A DNA stretch of 64,000 nucleotides from Paraphysomonas bandaiensis (taxonomy: Eukaryota > Chrysophyceae): assembly GCA_965644295.1 (NCBI GenBank), contig CBFFRP010000427.1, forward strand, positions 62,001 through 126,000. The letters run 5' to 3'. The notes under the pieces are model-generated. The model worked only from the letters and a program-made list of their open reading frames with translations. It ran no database searches and was not told the DNA's origin. How positions within the stretch are numbered: the first letter of the stretch is position 1; each line of letters starts with the position of its first letter. A program made the position numbers and the translations under genes. Below are positions 30,801 through 42,205 of this stretch, one piece after another.

Positions 30801-33678
30801 CTAATCAACCAACTCTGCCTCCTGAACTCCTTTATAAACTGGAGATCCGCCTGCGTTGAACTGATTCGCCAATGGGAAATGAGATTGGAATGCCTCGAGA
30901 AATGAAGGGGCGGCAGTTTTAATAGAATTGAGGTCAGTGCTCAAAAGCTACAGCCACAAAACAGTTTACACAACAATAAATAGACTGAATAACATACCTC
31001 AAGCGCAGCTGTAGCATTGCTAACAGTTACTCCTCGCTGGCTCCACAAATTCCCGTCTAACATCAAGGCTGCTGCTCGCTGCTTGTCTCCTGAAAACATC
31101 ATGACACATCTAGCTGCTGCCACTCGGTGAGGTAAAGTCAACGCGCCACTAGCAGCGAGAGATACGAAAGCATCACAGTACTGTAAGAGTGCAGTCTCTC
31201 CCTCTCCGCCCAGGAGAGCGCAGAGCTTCTCGTGTATTACCTCCTTAACTATATCTGGCATCGACAGTCCTTCCTCGTTACCAGCTCCGACCTTGAAATA
31301 CAGTCGCGAAAACTTCAGTAATTGCACAACCATTCCAGGATGATGTGGGTCCAGAGCCAGTCCCTGGCAAAGAGCTCTCACAGCAAGGGCATATTTGCCT
31401 CTCCTGGTCATTACTTCGCAAACCAACTCATAAGTCTTGGGGTCCTTGCACCGGTGTCTGGTCAAGTATTCAGACCATCGCCCAGCCTCTTCGAGTGGGT
31501 CTTTTTCTAGCAGCTTCGCGCCATTTGGATCGTCATCTTTAGAAACTGCTTTTTTGCTCCCTTTCTTATCCTCTCCACCACCATCAGCAGCAGATGCTTC
31601 TTTCTTCTTCAGCTTCTTTTGTTTAGCCTTCTCCTTTTTGCGTTCAGCAGCAGTCATGGTAGAGAGGTCATTGCTCTCAGTAACAGTCTCATTTTCTGAT
31701 GAATCTAATCGGCGCAACAACACACGCAATGCACCTTGACCAGCTCTCTGGAAAAACTTATGGGCTAGAATATTGTCGAGATTCGCCACAGAGTCTAGGT
31801 AAGCGCGAAGAGTTGACTACAAATTATAGTAGTCAGATTACATAAAATGAGAAGTGATATAACACACTACACAGCAAGACAAAGAAAAGTCATATTCAAG
31901 CATCTTCACATGCATACCTTTCGGATACAGAATCCGTGGAAGTCAAACTGATCCTCCATAAAGTCAGTGAAATGTTTTTCGACTGCGTAATACTTCTTTA
32001 GTGCCGGTCCCCACTTTTTCAAACGCTCATAGGCTTGGCCAACTTCGATCTCGTACCATATGCACTGAAGGTCATAAAGCATTTTCTCTGAGTCCCCATC
32101 GTGCTTTGTGAACATGGCTATTGTGTCCATGCCCTCCTGCACTCGATTCGCTCGCAGGAAATACTTCGTTGCCTTGTTGTTTACATATCTATCCTGTAGG
32201 TCAAGGGAACGATTGTAATCCATCGCTTCTGCAGCACCCATGTAATCACCAGCAAGTTTTAGAATGCGCGCACGTTTGTAGAGGCAGTCGAGACTTGTCG
32301 GTGTGTGATCAATGGCCCGCTCTATGTCCCTCAAAGCCTGTGGGAATCTACCACATGCCCCATGCATGTGACATCGTAAAAATAGTGCCCACATTAGAGT
32401 CGTTGGTACCTCTCTCTCCGATTCGGCACTCGGAGAAGGTTCAAACGTTCCGTTTGCTGATAGATTCGTAATGTATCCATCCAACAAATCCATCACTATA
32501 GCAGTGGTGGGGTGCGCTCTGTAGTCCACGGCATCTGTTGCATACACAGTACGGGAAGATTTGTGCAGAGGATCAGGCACACGGATGAGTGCACAAATAT
32601 CATTATACAGACTCGGTTTTCCTGCACGAATAGCAGCACGCATAAAATCGTCTAAGCTGCGACGAAAGCTTTCCCCAGTACACAAGTCGAGTTGGATTTT
32701 CGTTCTCGATGACGACGAGGGAATGGACTCCTCATACTCCCTACGCAACTTATCTCGCTGGCATTCCGAAAGTTGCAGGACAGTGGATGGAAGCTCTAGG
32801 CGCTTAAGTTGAAGCATATTTGTGCTGAGCGCTGAATCGAGTTCAAGAGCTGCAACTTGAAACCCGGAGTGGAAACGATAATTGTCAGGTTGCTCAGTCA
32901 GAAGGGATAGCCAACTATCCCGTGCTTCATCGTGCCTACCAAGCTTAGTCAAGAGCTCAGCTCTCTTCACCTTACATGAAAGAACATCTACAATTTGCTC
33001 GCGATTATCATCTAAGTGCTGCACAGCTTCTGTAAACATGCAGCGCTCCTCAAAACACTTGTTTTGGAAAAGCAAGAGCTCGCTGTGTTCATACGGAATT
33101 TTCTCTTCGTTAGATGATTCCAAGAACGACACAACGACATCATTTGCAGTGCTGTAATCACCATTGAAATAATTAGCAACAGCGTAAGACAACCACTGAA
33201 CCTTCACACTCGGTTTGAGAACGAGAAGTTTTCGTCTGGTCTCTGCGAATCCAGCCATATCACGCATTTGAACTTGCAAGTAGGATAAGTCACGAAGGAT
33301 ATTTTGGTTGTCCTTGTCAATTCTCAGCGCATTTAGATAGCACTTGATGGCTTCTTTATAGTTCCTATCTGATCTATACAACAAGCCAAACACATGCCAA
33401 CAGACATGACTCCGGACATCATTTTTTAATCCACATTTGACCAGTTCATAGGCCTCCTCCTTCTTCTCCATGCAGTTTAGGATCAAACCCTTCATCGCCT
33501 GTGTCTCTCCATGGTTGGGAAACTTCTTCAATATCCCATCCGCATTCTTGATTCCTTTTTTGTACTGCTTCTGTTCATAGCATTTAATTAACGATCGGAA
33601 CAAATCATTCTCTTTCTTGGGCAGTGAGCGGTCATTTGCACTACTGGACATGATATCTCTGCAGGGGGTAGAAAACAA
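30801..33678 (-). CDS. NAA15: NAA15, auxiliary subunit of the NatA N-terminal acetyltransferase (3 exons)
   Basis: NAA15 is the TPR scaffold that anchors the catalytic NAA10 to the ribosome for co-translational N-terminal acetylation. Exons 33678-31918, 31816-30998 and 30947-30801 splice over GT-AG introns of 101 and 50 nt. From the favoured start at 33651 the product is 899 aa (908 from 33678); human NAA15 is 866. TPR texture runs from residue 10 on: CYEQKQYKKGIKNADGIL, FPNHGETQAMKGLILNCM, EEAYELVKCGLKND, HVCWHVFGLLYRSDRNY, EAIKCYLNALRIDKDN, LRDLSYLQVQMRD. Later motifs are PTTLMWALFLRCHMHG and DQFDFHGFCIRK, joined to STLRAYLDSVANLDNIL. A Lys-rich linker (AERKKEKAKQKKLKKKE) precedes the C-terminal helices, as in the family. 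All joins keep the frame. No defect was seen. Confidence 0.93.
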
Positions 33679-35814
33679 CTGCCAGTATCACTGTATGCAA
33701 TATCAATGCCTATTGTGCCTCCTCAGAGTCACGGAATGGGATTACTATTTATATTAAATGCATGGTACAGCCAATGGTTGCATGCCCTGCATATGCGTAT
33801 ATATCGAGACATACATTGGCCTACAGCTGCAGTGCGAATACACTGTATATATATAGATATACCAAGTATGAAAAAAAGCTGAAATGAACGGCAAAGAAAC
33901 CACAGCTGTGGACGTACACACCGGAACGATTGATTTTACACAAGTACAAACTGCAGTACACTGCTTGGAAATACATAGATATCCATACATATTATAAAGC
34001 AAAAAGATATCTTCTGAGAACTTTCCTGCAGAATGTTACGCATACCACACCACTCAATAGCTATACTCACAGCTCACAGCCCTACCTTGAATTGCTGTTC
34101 CATTGCTAATTAAGATACTTCGATGCTGCCTCAGAGATTACGAAAGACAGAATATATATTTTAAGGATAGTAAGCGACTGCTTTACCTGCAACCGTTGCA
34201 CATGTACTTATAAAAGGTGATTACTTGTAGAGAATTAAATAGAGGGTACTCTTGTGTAGTTATATTCGTGAATAGTAATTTTTTCTACAAGTCGAGTAAA
34301 TATTGTTGTCTGATTTCGCATTCTGAAGTTTGGAGAGGGTTTGAATATTTATGGGATTCTACGTGCATGTAAGTTTTGTTTACATTCTCCTTAGTTTGAC
34401 GGAGTGCGGTATCATATGAGAAGATCTGTTTGTGTTACTCGTTGTAGGTTGGTTGATGTCTGTGTGCGGAAGATTTCAAGTACAGGACTGGGGAGGGTAA
34501 TGTGGAACAATCGAGAATAAGGTTTATTGTTTCGGCGTAGCGAAGACACCACATGACAAATATTTAGAGACCTGCGTGATGTAGCGGCTGTGGATTTGTA
34601 CCAACTGATTCTCCGTTTTTACGAACTTTTAATTTTTCATCGCATTGGTGACTGTAGGATATTTGTAACTGTATAATAATGATACGAATATTATCTTTCC
34701 AACTTGAGGTGTGTTCACGTTTCACGCTATCAAAAGTGTCCGAAGTGAAGGAGAAGAGGGTGGTGCGTGTGGGCAGAATAGTAAACAATATATATATTAA
34801 AAAAATATATTAATATTTTAAAAGACTATAAGCATGTGAATTGTGTCTTAGCTGAGTGTATAGTACCTGATTGTGAACGTAGTATGCTCGTGACGCCAAA
34901 TTTGATGATGTTACATTTAATAGTCGTTTTTCGGAATCGGCTATAGCCGTTCATATTTTATCATTTAATTCTGTCCACAATCAGGAAAATATACTGGAAA
35001 ACTCGTATAATAAAAGAAGTAAATAAAGAACATTTATCAAACTTGCTACAGTATGTCGCTGGATCTTATCATGATTACGTTATAGCCGCAGGATAAGAGT
35101 CGACTCAGGTTTGTTAAACATAGTATTACAACTAGCCTGGACCAGGTTATACTCCACAATACTGACATGATTTCTATCAGTTCTTAGTGTACCGTTGTCT
35201 GTTTATGACCACTATAATTGTTAACTTGCTTGACTGTGGCACAACACGTATATAAAATACGTACGATACACTAGATTAGCAGTAATATTTTCATCTAGCT
35301 GATAATGGTATACTAAGCGTTGCTTCTCCTGTATGTAAAAAGGTAGTGTATCTGCAACTCGAAACCATATGTCTTTATTTGCAAAAATTAGGAACATATT
35401 GTGATAACATTGTTCGCCTCAGAAAAAATAGAATAAATAAAACATATATCGTAGCGGCATCAATATAACATCTATGAGTAATATTTCGTCTACCTGGAAA
35501 CAGCTCGAATTTAGAAAAACACAACACACTTGAGTGAAGTTAGTATCACAACTATTAGTCACCCATTTACCGATCACTGTACCCCTCCTCTTTTTCTTTC
35601 AGCTCACCTTAGTTAGCACATATCAATCCCAAAGACGATACTACGGACTCCCCAGGGTATATATACGAACTGTAGAAACATCTATCCTCTGTGAACTCGA
35701 ACCTCACGATTGCTCTAACATGAGGAATATCCGCAGATAATAAAAGAGTTTGAAGGCATATCCCATATTGAGAGTGAAAGAGATTCAATAAGCAAAGATA
35801 TGACACAGCCAAAC
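33679..35814. other. Long AT-rich intergenic region, no gene seen
   Basis: Over 2 kb of AT-rich DNA between NAA15 and the microsatellite. Open frames here are short and low-complexity. One minus-strand frame at 34788-34564 has a protein-like look but no recognisable motif or splice partner. No RNA gene was recognised. Confidence 0.4.
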
Positions 35815-36090
35815 GTAGGTAGGTAGGTAGGTAGGTAGGTATGTATGTATGTATGTATGTATGTATGTATGTATGTATGTATGTATGTATGTATGTATGT
35901 ATGTATGTATGTATGTATGTATGTATGTATGTATGTATGTATGTATGTATGTATGTATGTATGTATGTATGTATGTATGTATGTATGTATGTATGTATGT
36001 ATGTATGTATGTATGTATGTATGTATGTATGTATGTATGTATGTATGTATGTATGTATGTATGTATGTATGTATGTATGTATGTATGTAC
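35815..36090. repeat. Tetranucleotide microsatellite (GTAG)n-(GTAT)n
   Basis: About 25 bp of AGGT units (35815-35840) pass into about 62 uninterrupted ATGT units (35841-36088), with imperfect units to about 36135. All open frames across it (Met-Tyr-Val-Cys or Tyr-Ile-His-Thr repeats) are artefacts of the 12-base codon period. Confidence 0.98.
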
Positions 36091-36135
36091 AGTAGGTATG
36101 TATGTAAGTATGTGTATGTAGGTATGTATGTAGAT

Positions 36136-36593
36136 AGGTACTGTTGGAGTGTGTACGAGACGTCGGTACGACATAGGTACGTACTCATATGTACAGTCAC
36201 TTCGCGTTATGGTGGTGGATATGCTCGTTATAGTACGTACCTATTTCGTATGTAAATTGTACGTACGTATGTATATACGTAGATATATAAGTAATATACG
36301 TATAATACATGCGTATAACCTCCATATATGTTTCGTATTTTGTAGTTTACAGTATGTGTGATGCGTATGTATATATCTACAATTGCTTTTTGCCACGTCA
36401 TCCGATCGTCATTCAATAACGCACTACGATCTTGTGCTGAACTGCTTTTGATCATCTGCTCTCTGTGGCCGCATATCATACATCATCGACACAGTTCGAA
36501 GATTTGTGCTTTACTATAATATCTGGAAATAAGAAGATTTCCTTTCAGAGCCTTATGACTAACCGAGTCCTTTGACTCTTTGTCACTGTCGAC
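36136..36593. other. Spacer, no gene seen
   Basis: GTAC/TATA-rich sequence between the microsatellite and the Cys-rich ORF. It is presumably the latter's upstream region. Nothing specific was recognised. Confidence 0.35.
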
Positions 36594-36986
36594 TTGATTT
36601 CAATTATACCCACTATGTTACGAAAACTTATGGAAAGTGATGAAGGTAGGGTTATTGGAGGAGGCGTGTCACCCAGAGCAATGGCCCTTCCGAGTACAGA
36701 TTCGATCATTAGTTTTAGATCCCGGAATGGCTCGGATTTAACTGATACATCTTATTTCAGTGATTTGGAGAGTGGATACACCACGCATGATGAATCTCCT
36801 ATGCGCATCAATTCGAAGTGCCTGAATTGTAATTGTGGAAACTATCCGACTCGTGCTTTTTTCAGTGATGCACTATTTTGTAGCGTCGATTGCGCAACGA
36901 GTTATTCTTTGTTCTATAAACTTCCTCAACCAGGCCCCCCAAAACACGAGTGTGATAACAAGCAGTCCAAATGCAGTGAAACCTGA
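36594..36986 (+). CDS. Small Cys-rich protein with FLZ-like zinc-binding motif
   Basis: Single-exon 130-aa frame; a shorter start at 36615 (MLRKLMESDEG) is equally plausible. The N-terminal half is Ser/Asp/Arg-rich and probably disordered. Residues near 88-115 carry CLNCNCGNYPTRAFFSDALF followed by CSVDC, that is C-x2-C ... FC-S-x2-C. This spacing resembles FCS-like (FLZ) and other treble-clef zinc fingers used for protein binding. The C-terminus adds three more Cys. I do not recognise an orthologue. The organised Cys pattern and polar composition argue that it is a real gene. Confidence 0.5.
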   Translation: MISIIPTMLRKLMESDEGRVIGGGVSPRAMALPSTDSIISFRSRNGSDLTDTSYFSDLESGYTTHDESPMRINSKCLNCNCGNYPTRAFFSDALFCSVDCATSYSLFYKLPQPGPPKHECDNKQSKCSET

Positions 36987-38332
36987 TTTGGAACGAGAAG
37001 ACAGTCTCACTTAATGCGGTAGTCTTACTAGTTACCGGAATGCATGATATTTAGAATTATTATTTTTGCTACATGCACCATACTCCGTTGTTATTGTATT
37101 CGCACAGAGGAGATGAGTGCCCAGTTTTTATATAGAATTCTGTTGAGGGCATATATATTCTTTTGTGTGATAGTCCAGTTTTTTGTTGAGAGGATGTTAT
37201 TACTCTGTTTATTAATGATTATATAATTTTGTGGAGTATGACACTTTTTAATTAACATGCTAGCAATATATTTATTCTAAAATTTCTGTATTCACAATGC
37301 CCTGGTCGTAGAAAGGTCAATACTTAGATTATATCAGAGTTTAGCAGTAGTTAGTTAATTTGTAATGTTACATTAGTACTGACTCTTACACGCCTATTGC
37401 TAACAATAAGACATTCACTACGACCATGCGCGACTCAGTATAGGCCTAGTGTAACATTGGAGTATTGTATAAAAATGAATTAATTTCCATGTGGTCGAAA
37501 GAGAAACTGTCGTTGATATTATTGACAGAGAGACTGATTATGCAGAGATGCCCTAAAAGAGATATATACTGAGGTGAGCAATGACTTTTTTCACCTTATA
37601 ATGTACGGTGTATAATGCTGAAAATGTATGCTCCCGTTGAATAGAACACACTCTCGTCGTTTGTATGTATGATATCTAGAGAGCAATTTATAATCACAAA
37701 AATTGAAGGGTGTATATCTTCATATATATCACACTTAGTGACTTTAAATATACTCGTGATATTTTTAATAAAGCAGCTACTACCATTACTAACTTGAGTT
37801 GGATGTACTGCGGATATCAAAAGTGGATACCTTTTGGCCCATGTCTCAAGAAATTGGCTTATATGTACAGTCTAAAGCGGACTATCAGTTTAAATGGCTA
37901 TATTGGCAACTTCTCAGCGATTACGGCTTACTCTCTGGTTACTGTTAAGAGGAACACGAACAGGAGTGACCACAGCGAATACTGGTATATCTTGTACTAT
38001 ACCTGTAGATCTTATGATACGCAAACCGCTTGATGATATGTAGCTACACACAGAGTGATGTCTAGATATTTTTTATGCAAGGGATGTATACACTGCTGTA
38101 TTCCATAGTATACCATGTATAGTACAGTAGGAAGAATGTTCTTCCACGCCCTCATCAGTACACTCCTGCTCACACATACAGACAGAGTAGTAGGATAGAA
38201 TATAAGACAGTGATTGCAATGTGTATGTACTGCTATAGCTATATATCACTATAAGTAGGATATATACATATATATATTCCTCTACAGAGGACTAAACACA
38301 TTAGTAACTCTACCCCTCACATAAGTGATATC
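36987..38332. other. Intergenic, with a partial LINE-tail relic at about 37376-37425
   Basis: AT-rich DNA. 37376-37425 reads ACTGACTCTTACACGCCTAT, TGCTAACAATAAGACATTCA and CTAC, the last part of the common LINE tail. A 107-codon frame at 37710-38033 shows no motif and is not called. Confidence 0.45.
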
Positions 38333-39912
38333 ATGGTGGAAGTCGATGCGGCCGTGTTAGCTGCTGGAAGCACTGTCATAGCGGTGCTGTTGGGTGCCGT
38401 TATCTGCTTGAATTTACAGAGAAAAAAACACACACCTCAGTCTTCTAAACAACAAAAAAAACAATCAAAGAAGAAGTCAGATGCCGTTAAAGGGGAACGA
38501 AGAGAGGAGCGAGAGACATCCGCTGGGGCTGGAGTGAAAGTAAAGGCATCCGCGCCTATAGACCAGGAGACCAGTGAGCCTGCTGCTCCTGCTGTAGTCA
38601 GTAAAAGCAAGAAGGCAAAAGAGACCCCTGAGCAGAGAGCAGCTCGACTGGAGAGACAGAAGGTGGCCAAGCAAAAGAAGAAAGAGTCGGATGCTGTGGC
38701 TATCGTGGAATCTGTTACGTCAGTTGCGTCTGTGCCAGCTGTACCCGAACCAGTGGATCGCCCTTCCGTCCCTGCTGTGCAGTCAGATGGTTGGAATGTG
38801 GTGGAGGATAAACGTAAGCAGAAGCCCAAGAAGGCAAAGAAAGAAGATGTTGCAAGTGTTGTTGATGCCACTCCAGCCTCGCCTGAGCTGGTCACTGCGA
38901 AGGTTCCCGTCGATTCCAAGAAAATTGGCGCCCTCATCGGACCCAAGGGTGTTACCCTCCGGGCTATTCAAGAGGCTTCTGGAGCGACCATGACCATGCC
39001 TAAAGTGGACCGCGACGCTGGTCCTACAGCTGTGACACTAGTAGGCACAACAGAAGCTGTAAACAAGGCCACGGCTCTTATCAAGGAGATATGCTTGAAA
39101 GGCTATGCCGCCACCTTAGAGGGCGAGGACTTTCAGGAGTCCTCTATTACTGTTAACAGCATGTAAGTTGAGATATATCTCTATATGGCAAATGTTGCAA
39201 GTGTTTTGAAGAATGAATGCATGTGACAACTCGAAGTCACTCTTGCTTGTAACGTATTGTGTATTTATGCAGGTATTTATCAGAGATTATCGGGAAGAAT
39301 GGTTCAAGTATCAGGGCTCTGCAGGATAAATTGGGTGTGCGCGTGTCTGTCCCTAGTGGTGCTGGAAAGGACGACAAGGCCACAGTAAAAATTGGAATCG
39401 CTGGTCAACGCGAACACATCGCTCGCGCCAAAGAAGTTATTCGTGAGATTACACAGTACTTCCACAGCACCGTCACCCACCCTGGGCTTGTACACTCCGC
39501 CCTGGATATCCCCTCTCGTATGTACAACAATATCATTGGCGCTAAGGGTAGCGAGATTCGCCATATTCAGAACAACTTCAAAGTTGCAGTTCATATACCC
39601 AGCGCCCAGTCAGTAACGCAAAGCGTATTGGTTGTGGGAGAGCAGAATGGTGTCGACAAGGCAGTAAGGTATATACAAAAGATTGTAGCGCAAATCGGAG
39701 TCGAAGAGGCTGCTGCTGCTGATGTTGCAGAGGCTTGGAACGAGCAGTCTCGAGGCACTGATGAGGATTCAGGAGATGAGGAGTGGATGGCTAAGTACAT
39801 GTATGATCGGTCACAGAGTCAGAAACCTGTCTCTCTTCTTGGGACGGCCGAGGCGAAGGCTGAAGCAGAGACGAATGCTTGGAAGCAGAGCACAGATGCG
39901 GAGGGTTGGTAG
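38333..39912 (+). CDS. Membrane-anchored triple KH-domain RNA-binding protein (2 exons)
   Basis: Exons 38333-39162 and 39273-39912 join over a 110-nt GT-AG intron to 489 aa. Residues 6-27 are a single hydrophobic helix (AVLAAGSTVIAVLLGAVICL) followed by a long Lys/Glu-rich stretch (QRKKHTPQSSKQQKKQSKKK). This looks like an N-terminal ER anchor with a cytosolic tail. KH1 (about 190-255) has KIGALIGPKGVTLRAIQ; KH2 (from about 277, starting at the splice join) has SEIIGKNGSSIRALQDKLGV; KH3 (about 355 on) has YNNIIGAKGSEIRHIQNNF. All three keep the GxxG loop needed for nucleic-acid binding. The C-terminus is acidic (EDSGDEEWMAKYM). The KH repeats are vigilin/Scp160-like, while the anchor recalls p180/RRBP1. 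A role in holding mRNAs at the ER is inference. Confidence 0.85.
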
Positions 39913-42205
39913 TACGAGATATTCATAGTACATTTGACACGCACTCACCCTGTAGATGAGCGCTCTGCACAGTTTCATAGATGATCAAGACGTACAGTCG
40001 TGAAGTGGCTAGCTTCGTGTAGGATGCAATGATGCTGAATATATCTGTCAACACATAGCAGTACTGTGCGATATAGCTATTCAAGCTAAAACTAATTATC
40101 ATGATATTCTAAGCATTGTCAGAACTAGTTTAGCAGTAAACGAATATCGCTACCTCTATATTGTAGATAGTACCTCTACATTGTTGAATTTCGCTTAACC
40201 TTGGGCAATTAAAGCTGTAGTTTAAGATTTAAGATTATTAAATTGTGGTCGTTAGTGAAAAATGCATCAGTTAGGTATGGGTTTATCCCAATTTTGTCTC
40301 AATAAAGCTTCTTTTGACTTGATTTGGGCTCAACAGAGCGCTCATATTAGCACCTGGAAAATGTAGACATTCAACCTCAATATTCGGTTCAGCAAAGCTC
40401 ACTTCTATCTTAATTATGATATTGAAAGTCAGGAGTATGTATGTGATTTCATTATATTACACAATTGTAGTGAAACCACAATCATGAGTCAACTACTCAA
40501 AGCTGATCATCAAACACTCCAAGTTTTATTCCATCCTTCGTCTGCCGTAGAAGATCATAATATCGTCAGTGCAAGGAGCGATGTACCTTGGCAAGAACAA
40601 CTATATATAGAAATTAGGGGGTTCATTATTTGAGTTGATCTATTGTGCAATTGCTAGATTTGAAACAATATGACTTCTCATTTGTTTTCTTAATGTTAAT
40701 CAGGGAACACCTATTTCTTCTTACAGCAAGCAAGCTACATATAGCTATACAATCTAATAATAAGTGTACAACATCATAAGGAAAAGCTACAATCTAACCA
40801 TTTAACCTAGGTATATGGAGTATCTCCCCTTGTCTAAATTTTAAAACTCGGGCTTTTTGCCCTCGTTTCAAAATTTTGAGGGCGGGACAATATAGCGTCC
40901 TTATTGCCCGTGGTTAAATAGAACTATTGTTGAGTTCTGCAGTATGATGCGATATAGGTTGTGCAATTGAAGTGAGTTAATAGTGTGCAATTGGTTAAAT
41001 CAACTCATAGGCTTAACGGGTAAATATAGTTACAAAGTAAGAAAATTCGGTTACTGATATGTGACTATGTAAGATATAGGAGTGACATGTGAAGATATAT
41101 TAACAGATGATCACCAGATGTTACATGCATATGTTGTGAATTGCTTAAATTAATAGTTTTAATTCGTACTTGATTTTGTGCAACAAACCTAGGTTAAGGT
41201 TTGCATGTGGAGCAAGGTTAACTTCAGCAGTGTGGGAATTTACTAGCAACGGCCGAATACATCACTGAATATGCTGTATTTGGAAGAGTCCTATGGAGAC
41301 GGCTGGAATGGGGGATACTACAGTCTCTACTCACTTCGAGGGGTCTATTCAGACTGGAACGAGTGGATCACACCAAATCTGCCAACCAAGTGACTGCTCA
41401 GTTTTCATTTTAGGAGCATCGGGATCTGTCTCCTTGGTGGTTTACATTTACACTCTATTGGGGTTGACATGTTCCCGCCTGTATTAAACTAATATATAAT
41501 GGCTGTATATGATTGTGACTGTGTTTGATTGGCTGTAGCGGAGCTAATCAGTATAGCAAGTTGCAATGAATATGTAAACTATTGAGAGCTTTACTACTGA
41601 CTGCCACGTTAAGTGGCATTACGAGATAGATTTAACCAAACGCCAGGCCTTCGATTCCCATAACTTATTATCTCTTAAAATACAAGTTGAAACTCATGTA
41701 TGTCATATTAGAACGACAGATTAAAGTGTTTGCGAGTGCAACACATAACGGCTGAAGAAATAACAGCATCGTGATCACGCTTCAGAAACTTTTTATTCGA
41801 CAGGTCTCCAGCTGCTAAAGTATAATACCCGTAACATTCTCACCATAGTCTTTGTGTTGATTGAGGCATTTGTGGTCGGTGTGTTTAGTAGTTGTATCTT
41901 TTCTTTTTTACGAGAATGAATAATAATTTTGATGCACTTGTCCACCTGTGTATCTGCCTGTGTACCGTGCAGTCTGCGGGCATGTACAGAGGAGTTCGTA
42001 GTTCATGGTGTATTCCACGGTATTCCTGTGTCCAGTTGTAACAGCACGTCCAGATGATCAGTGCATAAATGCAGCACAGTATCCATAAACATACAGCTAT
42101 TTCCAGATATATATAGACACTACAGAGCCAATGAGAGGTTCAGTGTGGCAGTAATCCTAATGACTTCTTATTATAGCGGATCTCTTATAATATGTAATCT
42201 TTAGT
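39913..42205. other. Long AT-rich intergenic region; imperfect hairpin at about 40850-40890
   Basis: No gene found. 40855-40895 has an imperfect palindrome (GCCCTCG ... AAAATTTT ... GAGGGC), and the flanks at 40798 and 40915 carry short complementary TTTAACC/GGTTAAA ends, so a small degenerate MITE is possible. A 64-codon frame at 41293 has no support. Confidence 0.35.

Noticed and set aside
35715-36255. Frames encoding Met-Tyr-Val-Cys or Tyr-Ile-His-Thr repeats
   Set aside because: Translation of a tetranucleotide microsatellite; any four-base repeat stays open if its 12-base period lacks stops.
37710-38033. 107-codon frame
   Set aside because: AT-rich, Tyr/Ile-rich translation without motif, and no splice partner recognised.
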